Source: Pseudomonadota bacterium
GTDB lineage: Bacteria > Pseudomonadota > Alphaproteobacteria > Rhizobiales > Rhizobiaceae
Assembly (NCBI GenBank): GCA_023399465.1
Contig: JAEWPB010000083.1
Coordinates: 1 to 23,496 of the forward strand
Length of the DNA stretch: 23,496 nucleotides
Reading direction: 5' to 3'
Shown here: positions 16,502 to 23,496 of the stretch, piece after piece
How the letters are laid out: each line of letters starts with the position of its first letter
Position numbering within the stretch: the stretch's first letter is position 1
Position numbers and translations under genes: made by a program
Notes under the pieces: model-generated
What the model was told of the DNA's origin: nothing
The model's input: only the letters and a program-made list of their open reading frames with translations
Database searches by the model: none

Positions 16502-17518
16502 ATGTACGCAACTCTCATGTACGGCCCACGTGACGTCCGCTACGAACAGGTCGATGATCCGAAGATCGAAAAGCCCACCGATGCGATCATCAAGCTGGCG
16601 GCAACCTGCATCTGCGGATCTGACCTCTGGCCCTACCGCGGCCTGCAGCCGCACGACGGTCCGGCGCATATGGGACACGAATATTGCGGTGAGGTGATCG
16701 AGGTCGGCTCGGAGGTCCGCAATGTCCGCCCCGGCCAGTTCGTCGTCGGCTCCTTCTGCCTGTCGGACAATACCTGCCCGCATTGCCGCTACGGGTTCCA
16801 GTCCTCCTGCGTGCAGCGCGAATTCATGCAGGGCGCACAGGCCCCCTATGCCAAGGTGTCGCTGGCCGACGGCACGCTGGTCGCGACCGAGGAAAAGCCA
16901 CCGGACGACCTGATCCCGCATATGCTGGCCGCCTCCGATGTACTGGGCACCGGCTGGTTTGCGGCAGACGCGGCAGACGTCCGCGAAGGCGGCACGGTGG
17001 TGGTCGTCGGTGATGGCGCCGTCGGGCTGATGGGGGTGCTGGCGGCACAGCAGATGGGCGCCGCGCGCATCATCGCGATGAGCGGGCATAAGACCCGGCA
17101 AGATCTTGCCCGTCAGTTCGGCGCAACCGACATCGTCTCCGAGCGCGGCGAGGAGGGCATCGCGAAGGTGATGGAACTGACGAACGGCGTCGGCGCCGAT
17201 TCAGTGCTGGAATGCGTCGGGCTGCAAGCCTCGATGCAGCAGGCGATCGGATGCACCCGTCCCGGCGGCACGATCGGCTATGTCGGCGTCCCGCATGGGG
17301 TGAGCTTCGACGGCGAGAAAATGTTCTTTGCGCAAAGACGCATGCTGGGTGGCCCTGCCCCGGTCCGACGTTTTCTCCCCAACCTCATGGAGCGGGTGCT
17401 GAACGGCAAGATCCAGCCCGGCAAGGTCTTCGATCTCGTCCTGCCGCTGGCCGAAGTCGCCGAAGGTTACCGCGCAATGGACGAACGCCGCGCGATCAAG
17501 ACTCTGCTGCGGGTGTGA
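16502..17518 (+). CDS. Zinc-containing medium-chain alcohol dehydrogenase
   Basis: 338 residues of the zinc-dependent MDR superfamily. Catalytic-zinc ligands are Cys38 (ICGSD) and His59-Glu60 (MGHE). The structural-zinc loop shows Cys92, Cys95 and Cys103 (TCPHCRYG, SSC), with Asp89 where the first cysteine usually is. This variant occurs in one subgroup of the family. The NAD(P)-binding motif GDGAVG is at 170-175 within VVVVGDGAVGLMGV. It would oxidise an alcohol or reduce an aldehyde or ketone in the cytoplasm. The residue expected to select the cofactor (Ser194 in AMSGHKTRQ) followed by basic residues may suggest NADP, a weak inference. The substrate is unknown. It is well separated from both neighbours (375 and 251 bases) and probably its own unit. 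Confidence 0.87.
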   Translation: MYATLMYGPRDVRYEQVDDPKIEKPTDAIIKLAATCICGSDLWPYRGLQPHDGPAHMGHEYCGEVIEVGSEVRNVRPGQFVVGSFCLSDNTCPHCRYGFQSSCVQREFMQGAQAPYAKVSLADGTLVATEEKPPDDLIPHMLAASDVLGTGWFAADAADVREGGTVVVVGDGAVGLMGVLAAQQMGAARIIAMSGHKTRQDLARQFGATDIVSERGEEGIAKVMELTNGVGADSVLECVGLQASMQQAIGCTRPGGTIGYVGVPHGVSFDGEKMFFAQRRMLGGPAPVRRFLPNLMERVLNGKIQPGKVFDLVLPLAEVAEGYRAMDERRAIKTLLRV

Positions 17519-17531
17519 CCGACGCGAGCAC

Positions 17532-17557
17532 GGCGCGTGAAATTGATTTCACGCGCC
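17532..17557. terminator. Strong hairpin after the alcohol dehydrogenase gene, terminator-like without a T-run
   Basis: Perfect 11-bp stem GGCGCGTGAAA/TTTCACGCGCC with loop TTGA, starting 14 bases after the stop codon. The next bases are AGCCGCC, so a T-run is lacking. It may act with Rho, stabilise the 3' end, or be a protein site. Confidence 0.45.
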
Positions 17558-17637
17558 AGCCGCCACCGCATAAGTAAATCAAATAAATATCAAGGAACGT
17601 CCGGCAGCTTAAACTGGAACGGCACGTACGGTTTTCA

Positions 17638-17656
17638 TTATATCTACTAGATAAAA
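17638..17656. promoter_or_regulatory. Palindrome upstream of the metallo-hydrolase gene, possible operator
   Basis: Inverted repeat TATCTA-C-TAGATA at 17641-17653, extended by TT/AA outside one mismatch. It lies in the most AT-rich stretch of this part of the window, about 115 bases before the ATG. Position and symmetry suggest a dimeric repressor site. No clean -35/-10 pair could be fitted around it. Confidence 0.35.
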
Positions 17657-17769
17657 GCTGTCTTTGGCTTATCCCCTCAATCAACCTAGCCTCGCATGGT
17701 GAGTTGAGCTGCAGTCAGACCGGCGTGCCTGCGAAGCCGCCGCTCTGCCTTTCTTGGGAGGAGAGGGCC

Positions 17770-18759
17770 ATGACAAAACTGTTCGCACCAAATTTAAGTC
17801 GCCGCACGCTGCTCGTCGGCATGGGCGCAAGTGCATTCGCATCCGCCATCAATCCGTCACTCGCTCTGGCGAAGGCGCCCAAACTGGGGGCCTCTGTCCC
17901 GGGCTGGTATCGCTTCAACATCGGCGACATCGAGGCCACCATCATCTCGGACGGCCTGCTGGATCTCGGATCGGCAACGGATCAGTTTCCGGCTGCACCC
18001 GCCGACGAGATCATCGAAATCATGAAGGCCGAGTTCCTGCCGGTCAAACCGATGATGCTCGAGCAGAACTGCCTCGTTCTCAATACCGGCGACAGGCTGG
18101 TGCTGTTCGACAGCGGCATGGGGACCGACACGATGTTCGGCCCCGACTCGGGACGCATGCTGAAGAATCTCGCTGCCGCCGGCATCAATCCTGCTGACAT
18201 CGATGACATCGTGTTGACCCACCCGCACTGCGATCATTGCTGGGGCATGGTGGCCAATGACGGCACGCTAATCTTCCCGAATGCCCAGGTGCATATTTCC
18301 CAGCCCGATTTCGATTTCTGGACCGACGAGGCCAAGCTGCAGGGCGACGGCTTCGTTCCCAAGTTCGTGCAGGGCGCCCGCAACAACCTGCTTCCCTACC
18401 GCGATCGCATGCACTTCGCGAAGGACGGGAAGGAAGTGCTTCCTGGCATCACCGCGATCTCCACGCCGGGCCATACGGTCGGCCACACGTCCTACGTGAT
18501 CTCCTCGGGCAACAAGACATTCCTGAATGTCGGCGACGTCGTGCACCACTACGCGCTGTTGTTCCAGAACCCGCAGTGGGAATTTGCCTTCGACAGCGAT
18601 CCGAAGGTTGCCGCCCAGACCCGCGTCAAGCTGTTCGACATGGCGGCAACGGACGAGATGCCGATGATCGGCTATCACTTCCCGTTCCCCGGGCTCGGCC
18701 ATATCCGCCGCGAAGGCGATGCCTTCGACTATGTCCCGATCCCGATGCAGCACGGCTGA
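17770..18759 (+). CDS. Metallo-beta-lactamase-fold hydrolase, Tat-exported
   Basis: 329 residues from the ATG preceded by the purine-rich site GGGAGGAGAGGG (17756-17767). The N-terminus is a twin-arginine signal: LSRRTLLVGMGA with Arg11-Arg12, then a hydrophobic core and LALA near 31-34. The two-zinc site is complete: His151-x-His153-x-Asp155-His156 (THPHCDHCWG), His235 in TPGHTVGHT, Asp256 in NVGDVVHH and His303 in IGYHFPFPG. Periplasmic members of this branch include lactonases, alkyl/aryl esterases and beta-lactamase-like hydrolases. The reaction here is not determined; lactone hydrolysis is one possibility. It stands alone, with a strong terminator right after its stop. Confidence 0.87.
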   Translation: MTKLFAPNLSRRTLLVGMGASAFASAINPSLALAKAPKLGASVPGWYRFNIGDIEATIISDGLLDLGSATDQFPAAPADEIIEIMKAEFLPVKPMMLEQNCLVLNTGDRLVLFDSGMGTDTMFGPDSGRMLKNLAAAGINPADIDDIVLTHPHCDHCWGMVANDGTLIFPNAQVHISQPDFDFWTDEAKLQGDGFVPKFVQGARNNLLPYRDRMHFAKDGKEVLPGITAISTPGHTVGHTSYVISSGNKTFLNVGDVVHHYALLFQNPQWEFAFDSDPKVAAQTRVKLFDMAATDEMPMIGYHFPFPGLGHIRREGDAFDYVPIPMQHG

Positions 18760-18766
18760 ACGGACG

Positions 18767-18798
18767 AGGACGGCCGGAACACTTCCGGCCGTCCTTTT
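18767..18798 (+). terminator. Rho-independent terminator
   Basis: Perfect 13-bp stem (18767-18779 with 18783-18795) centred on GGACGGCCGGAA, loop CAC, with four T residues at 18795-18798. It begins 8 bases after the metallo-hydrolase stop and separates it from the convergent operon on the right. Confidence 0.9.
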
Positions 18799-18836
18799 GA
18801 CTTCCATCTCACCACAACTGCCGGCACGCGGGCGGC

Positions 18837-19685
18837 CTATTGCGAAGTGGCCTGCATGGTTATCCCGCCGGACGAATCCAGGACCCAGAAGCTGTTGCCC
18901 TCGCCGTGGCGCTTGCCATTGACGGTGAAGCGACCACCGTCGAAAAGCGGGGACATTCCCCGAAAGCTGAAGCGCGCGGGCGGTTTGTCGCCGTTCATCG
19001 CCCTTGCCATGCAAAGCATGTAGGTTGCCTGCAGCGGCCCGTGCACGATCAGCCCCGGATAGAATTCCTCCCTGAGGCAGTAGTCGCGATCATAGTGAAT
19101 GCGATGACCGTTGAACGTCACCGCCGAGTAGCGCATCAGCAGCGTCGGCGTGGCATCGATCTCTGTCATCGTGTCCGGCGCTGCCAGGTCGTCCGCCTTC
19201 GGCGCCGGCTTGCCATTACCGGTCACCTCGAGGGCACGATAGACGATATCGTGACGTTCCCGCAGCACGACACTGCCGGCGACCGAATATTCATGGCGCA
19301 CGGTGACGAAGCATAGGGTTCCGGTGCGCCCCTCCTTCACGGCGATATCCTCAACGCGGGAAAGACGGCGCACGGTGTCCCCGACGCGGAAGTCCCCGGC
19401 ATAGGCCAGTTCGCCCCCTGCCCACATCCGGCGCGGCAACGGCACGGGCGGCAGAAAACCGCCACGAGCGGGGTGACCGTCGGCCCCGAGGCCCGACATC
19501 GGAACGATTTCCGGTGAAAGGCACCAGTGGGTGCCCATCGGAGCGACGTCGCCCTCAACGAGATCGCAGGCTTCGTCGAGCACCGCAGCAAGGCCATTGG
19601 CCAGACGCGGCGTGATCGTGTCGAGGCTTTCCCGTTCCGACCCCACCCAGCCGTTCAGATCGTCGACATCAACTTCAATGGGCAT
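18837..19685 (-). CDS. ich: MaoC-like acyl-CoA hydratase, probable itaconyl-CoA/mesaconyl-C4-CoA hydratase
   Basis: 282 residues from ATG 19685, chosen because it lies 10 bases after the upstream stop with GAGG about 9 bases before it. An ATG at 19736 would overlap the upstream gene. Double hot-dog protein of the FAS1-like/mesaconyl-C4-CoA hydratase group. The C-terminal half has the hydratase motif FNGHRIHYDRDY (191-202) and GLIVHGPLQA (211-220); the N-terminal half has HWCLSPEIVP (53-62) and PRRMWAGGEL. In the P. aeruginosa itaconate locus the equivalent gene encodes the enzyme that hydrates itaconyl-CoA to citramalyl-CoA. Operon partners (CitE-like lyase, CoA-transferase) match. It is the last gene of its operon. 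Activity on mesaconyl-C4-CoA is a close alternative. Confidence 0.8.
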   Translation of the reverse strand: MPIEVDVDDLNGWVGSERESLDTITPRLANGLAAVLDEACDLVEGDVAPMGTHWCLSPEIVPMSGLGADGHPARGGFLPPVPLPRRMWAGGELAYAGDFRVGDTVRRLSRVEDIAVKEGRTGTLCFVTVRHEYSVAGSVVLRERHDIVYRALEVTGNGKPAPKADDLAAPDTMTEIDATPTLLMRYSAVTFNGHRIHYDRDYCLREEFYPGLIVHGPLQATYMLCMARAMNGDKPPARFSFRGMSPLFDGGRFTVNGKRHGEGNSFWVLDSSGGITMQATSQ

Positions 19686-19695
19686 CGCACGCACC

Positions 19696-20865
19696 TCAAT
19701 ATGAACGCGGCAGGCCGAGGACATGCTCGGCGACATAGCTGAGAATCAGGTTCGTCGAGATCGGCGCCACCTGATACAGCCGGGTTTCGCGGAACTTGCG
19801 CTCCACGTCATACTCGCAGGCGAAGCCGAAGCCGCCGTGAAACTGGATGCAGGCATTGGCGGCCTCCCAGGAGGCCTTCGCGGCGAGGTACTTGGCCATG
19901 TTCGCCTCCGCGCCGCACGACTTGCCGGCATCATAAAGCCTGCAGGCCTGGTAGCGCATCAGGTTCGCGGCCTCGATCTCGATATGGGCCTCGGCGATCG
20001 GGAACTGGACACCCTGGTTCTGGCCGATGGGGCGACCGAAAACGGTTCTGTCCTTCGCGTATTCCACCACCTTTTCCGTGAACCAGTAGCCATCGCCGAT
20101 GCATTCAGCGGCAATGAGCACCCGTTCCGCATTCAACCCGGTCAGAATATAGCGGAAGCCCTGCCCTTCCTCACCGATCAGGTTCTCGACCGGTATTTCC
20201 AGATTGTCGAAGAACAGTTCGTTGGTCTCGTGGTTCACCATGTTGAGGATCGGGCGAACCTCCATGCCCTTCTTCATCGCCTGCTTGATATCGACGAGAA
20301 AGATCGACAATCCTTCCGACTTCTTCTTGACTTGGTCGAGCGGTGTGGTTCGCGCCAGCAGCACCATGAGATCGGAATGCTGGACGCGCGAGATCCACAC
20401 CTTCTGGCCGTTGACCACGTAGCGATCGCCCTTCCGGACGGCGACCGTCTTGATGCGGGTGGTATCCGTGCCGGTCGTCGGTTCCGTCACCCCCATCGAC
20501 TGCAGCCGCAATTCGCCGGAGGCGATCTTCGGCAGATAATAGCGACGCTGCTCTTCCGAACCATGACGGATCAGCGTGTTCATATTGTACATCTGGCCGT
20601 GACAGGCGCCCGAATTGCCGCCGGCCCGATTGATCTCCTCCATGATCACCGAGGCTTCCGTCAACCCGAGCCCGGCGCCGCCATATTCTTCGGGAATGAG
20701 CGCGGCCATCCAGCCCTCGCGCGTCAGGGCGTCCACGAATTCCTCGGGATAGCCCCGCGCCTCATCGATGCGGCGATGATATTCGGGCGGGAAATCCCGG
20801 CAAAGAGCGCGAATCCCCTCCCGGATATCGGCGTAGGCTTCCCTGGTATTGAAAATCTCATTCAC
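19696..20865 (-). CDS. Acyl-CoA dehydrogenase with relocated catalytic base
   Basis: 389 residues, FAD-dependent acyl-CoA dehydrogenase. Translation starts at GTG with GGAG (20874-20877) 8 bases upstream. FAD/substrate segments are clear: SMGVTEPTTGTDTTR (123-137), NGQKVWIS, and KDRTVFGRPIGQNQGVQFPI. At the usual base position (YEGT in MCAD and GcdH) it reads LYQVAPIST, so that Glu is missing. Glu247 in GLNAERVL aligns with the alternative base of isovaleryl-CoA dehydrogenase (Glu254, LER), suggesting a branched-chain-type enzyme. The P. aeruginosa itaconate locus also carries an acyl-CoA dehydrogenase of unsettled function. Oxidation of a branched C5 acyl-CoA such as methylsuccinyl-CoA to feed the pathway is a hypothesis. 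It lies 43 bases after the MmgE/PrpD gene and 10 bases before the hydratase start. Confidence 0.88.
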   Translation of the reverse strand: MNEIFNTREAYADIREGIRALCRDFPPEYHRRIDEARGYPEEFVDALTREGWMAALIPEEYGGAGLGLTEASVIMEEINRAGGNSGACHGQMYNMNTLIRHGSEEQRRYYLPKIASGELRLQSMGVTEPTTGTDTTRIKTVAVRKGDRYVVNGQKVWISRVQHSDLMVLLARTTPLDQVKKKSEGLSIFLVDIKQAMKKGMEVRPILNMVNHETNELFFDNLEIPVENLIGEEGQGFRYILTGLNAERVLIAAECIGDGYWFTEKVVEYAKDRTVFGRPIGQNQGVQFPIAEAHIEIEAANLMRYQACRLYDAGKSCGAEANMAKYLAAKASWEAANACIQFHGGFGFACEYDVERKFRETRLYQVAPISTNLILSYVAEHVLGLPRSY

Positions 20866-20908
20866 TGGTCATTCTCCGGAAACAGACGTGCTACCGTCAG
20901 ATACGTGG

Positions 20909-22264
20909 TCACGCAAAGAGCGTGCGAATGTCGGCAACGGCCGGCAGCGCCTGAAGCCGGCCCCAAAAGGCATCCGCATCCGCGTTCAGGACCGGTCCGG
21001 CCAGTGTGCGGAACTTTGTCGCAAGTGCCTGCGCCGAAGGGAACGTCTCGGGCTCGCCCGAAGGATCGCTCACGCGGATGAAGCGGGACGTTCCCCGCGC
21101 AACGATGTCGACCGTGGCACCGAAGGGATGACGCAAACCCTCGAGGCTTTCGTCCCTGATGACCGTGACAAGATCCGAAAGGCTGTCGATTTCCGGAGCG
21201 CCGAGCAGATCGTAGTCATCCCAGCCGAAACCGCCGCGCAACAGGGCAACAGACGCCGCGAACGGCATGGAGAACTGTCCCTCGACGATACTGCGGGCGC
21301 GGCGCCTTCGCTCGGGCGCATCGCCGACCAGCGTGATGCCGTTGACATGCAGGCCGATGGTGATCCGCTCGATCTCGTCGGGCCGCCAGCCGTGCTCGCG
21401 TTGTAGCGCAAGAATTCCGTCGACGGCTGCATGGGTGTAGCGGCAGGCCGGATAGGGCTTCACGCCGATCTTCATCGTCTCCCAGCTCTCCCCGAGCCCG
21501 GCCACGGCGCGGCGAGGATCTGCGCCGTCGCTGTACCCGCCAAGAAAGCCGTGCTTGCCGTCGATCGCATCGACGGCACCGACAAAGCTTTCCGCCGCCA
21601 ATGTCGCGGCCATCAGGCCCTTCATGCCGGCTTCCCCGACCTGATAGCGCTTGTTCCAGGCACCGTTGACAAGGAACTGCAAGGACCCTGACGCCTGGCT
21701 GGCGGCAATGCCGAACGCGCTTTCCATTGCCTTCGCATCGAGACCGAAAATGCGCCCCGCCGCGGCAGCAGCGCCGAACGTGCCTGCGGTAGCGGTGGGA
21801 TGGAAGCCACGCGCATAGTGCGCCGTGGGGTCGAGCGCCACGCCGAGCCGACAGCAGACCTCGAAACCGACAACGATCGCCGCCAGCAACTCCGCGCCGG
21901 ACGCTCCTCGCATCTGCGCCGCGGCGAAGGCTGCCGGAACGACGGGCGCACTGGGATGCAGCGAACTGTCGGCATGGGTGTCATCGAAATCGAGCGAATG
22001 GCCGAAGGCACCATTCAGCAGCGTGGCTGCGGCGGGTGGATAGCGCCGGTTCAGGCCGAATACCGTGCATTCGCCGGGTCCATCCATGCCCATTCGGGCA
22101 AGCATCGCGAGGATCGACGGCGTGGAATCCGCTTCATGCGCTGCACGAATGGCAGAGCCGAAGAGATCGGTCGCCAGTGAAAGCGCCCGGTCAAGGACTT
22201 CCGAAGGCACGCCGGCCGAACGGCTGTCGGCGGCAAAGCGGGCTAGAGTCTGGGTAACGGACAT
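20909..22264 (-). CDS. MmgE/PrpD family protein
   Basis: 451 residues from ATG 22264, which has GAGG about 9 bases upstream. ATG 22279 overlaps the lyase stop (ATGA) but lacks a ribosome binding site. The family contains 2-methylcitrate dehydratase PrpD and cis-aconitate decarboxylase (ACOD1/IRG1). Core residues are recognisable: LDFDDTH at 91-97, His103 in LHPSAPVVPA, FHPTATAGT with His155, NKRYQVGEAGMKG with Lys205 and Lys215, and Lys269 in VKPYPACRYTH. By my recollection of human ACOD1 these match Asp93, Thr97, His103, His159, Lys207 and Lys272, but its His277 is Cys274 here. A dehydratase, isomerase or decarboxylase acting on a tricarboxylate or C5 acid is possible. In P. aeruginosa a member of this family also lies inside the itaconate operon. 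Confidence 0.85.
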   Translation of the reverse strand: MSVTQTLARFAADSRSAGVPSEVLDRALSLATDLFGSAIRAAHEADSTPSILAMLARMGMDGPGECTVFGLNRRYPPAAATLLNGAFGHSLDFDDTHADSSLHPSAPVVPAAFAAAQMRGASGAELLAAIVVGFEVCCRLGVALDPTAHYARGFHPTATAGTFGAAAAAGRIFGLDAKAMESAFGIAASQASGSLQFLVNGAWNKRYQVGEAGMKGLMAATLAAESFVGAVDAIDGKHGFLGGYSDGADPRRAVAGLGESWETMKIGVKPYPACRYTHAAVDGILALQREHGWRPDEIERITIGLHVNGITLVGDAPERRRRARSIVEGQFSMPFAASVALLRGGFGWDDYDLLGAPEIDSLSDLVTVIRDESLEGLRHPFGATVDIVARGTSRFIRVSDPSGEPETFPSAQALATKFRTLAGPVLNADADAFWGRLQALPAVADIRTLFA

Positions 22265-22275
22265 ATCGAACGACC

Positions 22276-23094
22276 TCATTGGACTGAATTGCCAGCGCGT
22301 CGGATGATCTGGCGGGCGCGCAGCAGAACCGGGGCATCGACCATAGCGCCATCGACACGGATCGCGGCATCGCCTTGCGATGTCGCGTCGATAACGCGTC
22401 GCGCCCAGGCGATTTCGTCCTCGGACGGGCGAAATCCGCGGCGGGCCGGGGCAATCTGCGCCGGATGAATGAGAAGCTTGCCCGCAAACCCCAGTTCCAC
22501 CGCATGGGCGCAATCGTCGATGACACACCGGTCATCACGAATAGCGGTGGTGACACCGTCGATCGGGGCGGGGATTCCGGCCAGCCGCGAGGCGAGAACG
22601 ATTTCACTGCGGGCTGCCAGAAGCGACGATCGCGTATGCCCCATTGCCAGGTCGGCGGCATAGTCGATGGAACCGAAGGCAATCCGGGCGCAGTGCTTCG
22701 CGATCTCGCGAATATTGCCGATCCCCCGGGCGCTTTCGACCAGCGCGATAACGGGCAGACGGGTGCGAGCAAAGACCGCCTTCACCGCCTCGGCGCTTTC
22801 CGCCTTCGGCAACACGACCGCGGCAAGAGGCAGACGGGATATCGCTGCGAGATCATCGTCATGCCAGGGCGTACCGATGGCATTCACCCGAACCGCGAGC
22901 GGAACATTCGGCTCGAGCCGCTGCAAATGCTGCCAAAGCGCGTCGCGCGCGCCGGCCTTGCCGTCAGGTGCGACTGCATCCTCGAGATCGATGAAAACGG
23001 CATCCGGACCGGCTTCGATTGCCTTGGAAAAGCGTTCCGGCCGGTCAGCCGGCACGAACAGCGGCAGGGACAGAATATCGAGAGGAAGACCCAT
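22276..23094 (-). CDS. ccl: CitE/HpcH-type lyase, probable citramalyl-CoA lyase
   Basis: 272 residues from ATG 23094. In-frame ATGs at 23112 and 23145 would add 6 or 17 residues; none has a strong ribosome binding site, so the start is uncertain. HpcH/HpaI aldolase fold of the CitE branch: LFVPADRPERF (12-22), FIDLEDAVAP (34-43) with Glu38-Asp39, substrate-binding Arg69 in VRVN, Mg-binding Glu120 in VESARGIGNI and Asp144 in GSIDYAADL. Members cleave citryl-, malyl- or citramalyl-CoA. With a MaoC-like hydratase and a CoA-transferase beside it, cleavage of citramalyl-CoA to acetyl-CoA and pyruvate is the best reading. It is the first gene of the leftward operon, and the next gene starts 11 bases after its stop. 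Confidence 0.82.
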   Translation of the reverse strand: MGLPLDILSLPLFVPADRPERFSKAIEAGPDAVFIDLEDAVAPDGKAGARDALWQHLQRLEPNVPLAVRVNAIGTPWHDDDLAAISRLPLAAVVLPKAESAEAVKAVFARTRLPVIALVESARGIGNIREIAKHCARIAFGSIDYAADLAMGHTRSSLLAARSEIVLASRLAGIPAPIDGVTTAIRDDRCVIDDCAHAVELGFAGKLLIHPAQIAPARRGFRPSEDEIAWARRVIDATSQGDAAIRVDGAMVDAPVLLRARQIIRRAGNSVQ

Positions 23095-23181
23095 GCGTGA
23101 TGACCTGATCATTTCGTCTTCAAAGAATGGGCGACCGCAGGCCATATTGGAAATATATTTTTGATCGCGCCTCGATAAGAG

Positions 23182-23219
23182 AAAGCGATAGCGAACGGGC
23201 TCACCGAGCCATCGCTTTT
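23182..23219. promoter_or_regulatory. Bulged stem-loop in the divergent itaconate-locus promoter region
   Basis: Outer arms AAAGCGAT (23182-23189) and ATCGCTTT (23211-23218), inner stem GGCTC/GAGCC (23198-23202, 23206-23210) with loop ACC, and an 8-base bulge on the left side only. The bulge starts with AGCGA, which can pair with the same right arm in a second register. On the plus strand a T-run of four follows. It lies in the 5' leader region of the lyase operon and upstream of the CoA-transferase gene. The surrounding gap (23095-23379) is AT-rich with no other gene. Confidence 0.4.
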
Positions 23220-23379
23220 GCCATCATCGCAACGAAATCCCATAACATCGCTGTATAGCGGATCGAGGAAGCTGTTATTTGAAGTGATAATGTATTTAAG
23301 CCAATTCTAGCGCAGACAGAAGCCTCCGATGGCGTGCCCGAGTTCAGGGCAGCCAATCGAAAAAGCCAAGGTCCGTGCA

Positions 23380-23496
23380 ATGAAATCGAACGATCTGGAA
23401 GGCCTCCTCGTCGTCTCCGTAGAACAAGCAGTCGCCGCTCCCTACGTCTCGTCCCGGCTCGCAGAAGCCGGCGCCCGCGTCATCAAGATCGAGCGC
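23380..23496 (+). CDS. ict: Class III (CaiB/BaiF) CoA-transferase, N-terminus only; probable itaconate CoA-transferase
   Basis: A frame of 39 codons that runs off the right edge. It begins MKSNDLEGLLVVSVEQAVAA, then has SSRLAEAGARVIKIER, the N-terminal CoA-transferase pattern also seen in the glutarate gene of this window (LADLGAEVIKVE). AAGG (23368-23371) lies 8 bases before the ATG. An in-frame ATG at 23329 has a poorer site. It is divergent from the lyase-hydratase operon. In the P. aeruginosa itaconate locus a CoA-transferase activates itaconate with succinyl-CoA, so the same function is inferred. The catalytic aspartate lies outside the window. Confidence 0.75.
   Translation, partial: MKSNDLEGLLVVSVEQAVAAPYVSSRLAEAGARVIKIER

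Noticed and set aside
17704..17769. 22-residue extension of the metallo-hydrolase
   Set aside because: The purine-rich ribosome binding site at 17756-17767 and the Tat signal position both support ATG 17770.
19723..21081. Plus-strand frame of 452 codons opposite the acyl-CoA dehydrogenase
   Set aside because: Antisense to a conserved gene and crosses its boundaries. No domain or start signal.

Overview
The window looks like chromosomal DNA of an alphaproteobacterium, most likely Rhizobiaceae (Hyphomicrobiales). The first 58 bases are the reverse complement of the 5' end of a 16S rRNA gene of alphaproteobacterial type. The rest is GC-rich, densely coding DNA with ABC-transporter and acyl-CoA catabolic genes typical of rhizobia. 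I see no insertion sequence, phage gene, CRISPR array or tRNA.

Layout. (1) 1-672: start of an rrn operon reading leftwards, with its leader and a good sigma70-type promoter. (2) 673-2280: a PoxB-like quinone-dependent pyruvate dehydrogenase lacking the usual C-terminal tail, probably with its own promoter. (3) 2516-9729: a six-gene leftward operon: Tat-exported BMP-family binding protein, amidase, double ABC ATPase, two permeases and a cytosine-deaminase-family enzyme. It reads as a nucleobase or nucleoside uptake and deamination unit. The deaminase has Cys where E. coli CodA has Asp314, the residue reported to separate cytosine from 5-methylcytosine deaminases. (4) 9957-12542: a Tat-exported cytochrome P450-like protein divergent from a protein of two tandem SnoaL/NTF2-like domains. 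(5) 12707-16126: a LysR regulator, glutaryl-CoA dehydrogenase and a class III CoA-transferase, a glutarate catabolic unit. Two copies of the perfect inverted repeat ATGCAT-N3-ATGCAT lie just before the regulator gene and before gcdH. (6) 16502-18759: a zinc-type alcohol dehydrogenase and a Tat-exported metallo-beta-lactamase-fold hydrolase, closed by a strong terminator. (7) 18837-23496: a leftward operon of a CitE-like lyase, an MmgE/PrpD protein, an acyl-CoA dehydrogenase and a MaoC-like hydratase, divergent from a class III CoA-transferase cut by the window end. This gene set matches the itaconate degradation (rip/ict-ich-ccl) locus of Pseudomonas aeruginosa as I remember it.

Together, the right half (12.7-23.5 kb) looks like a C5-dicarboxylate neighbourhood. 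Glutarate would be activated and oxidised towards crotonyl-CoA, and itaconate would be activated, hydrated and cleaved to acetyl-CoA and pyruvate. The left half scavenges nitrogenous bases. The most unusual items are the exported P450-like protein with its SnoaL partner, the predicted 5-methylcytosine deaminase operon, the paired LysR operators, and the MmgE/PrpD and acyl-CoA dehydrogenase genes inside the itaconate-type operon. All functions are inferred from sequence alone.
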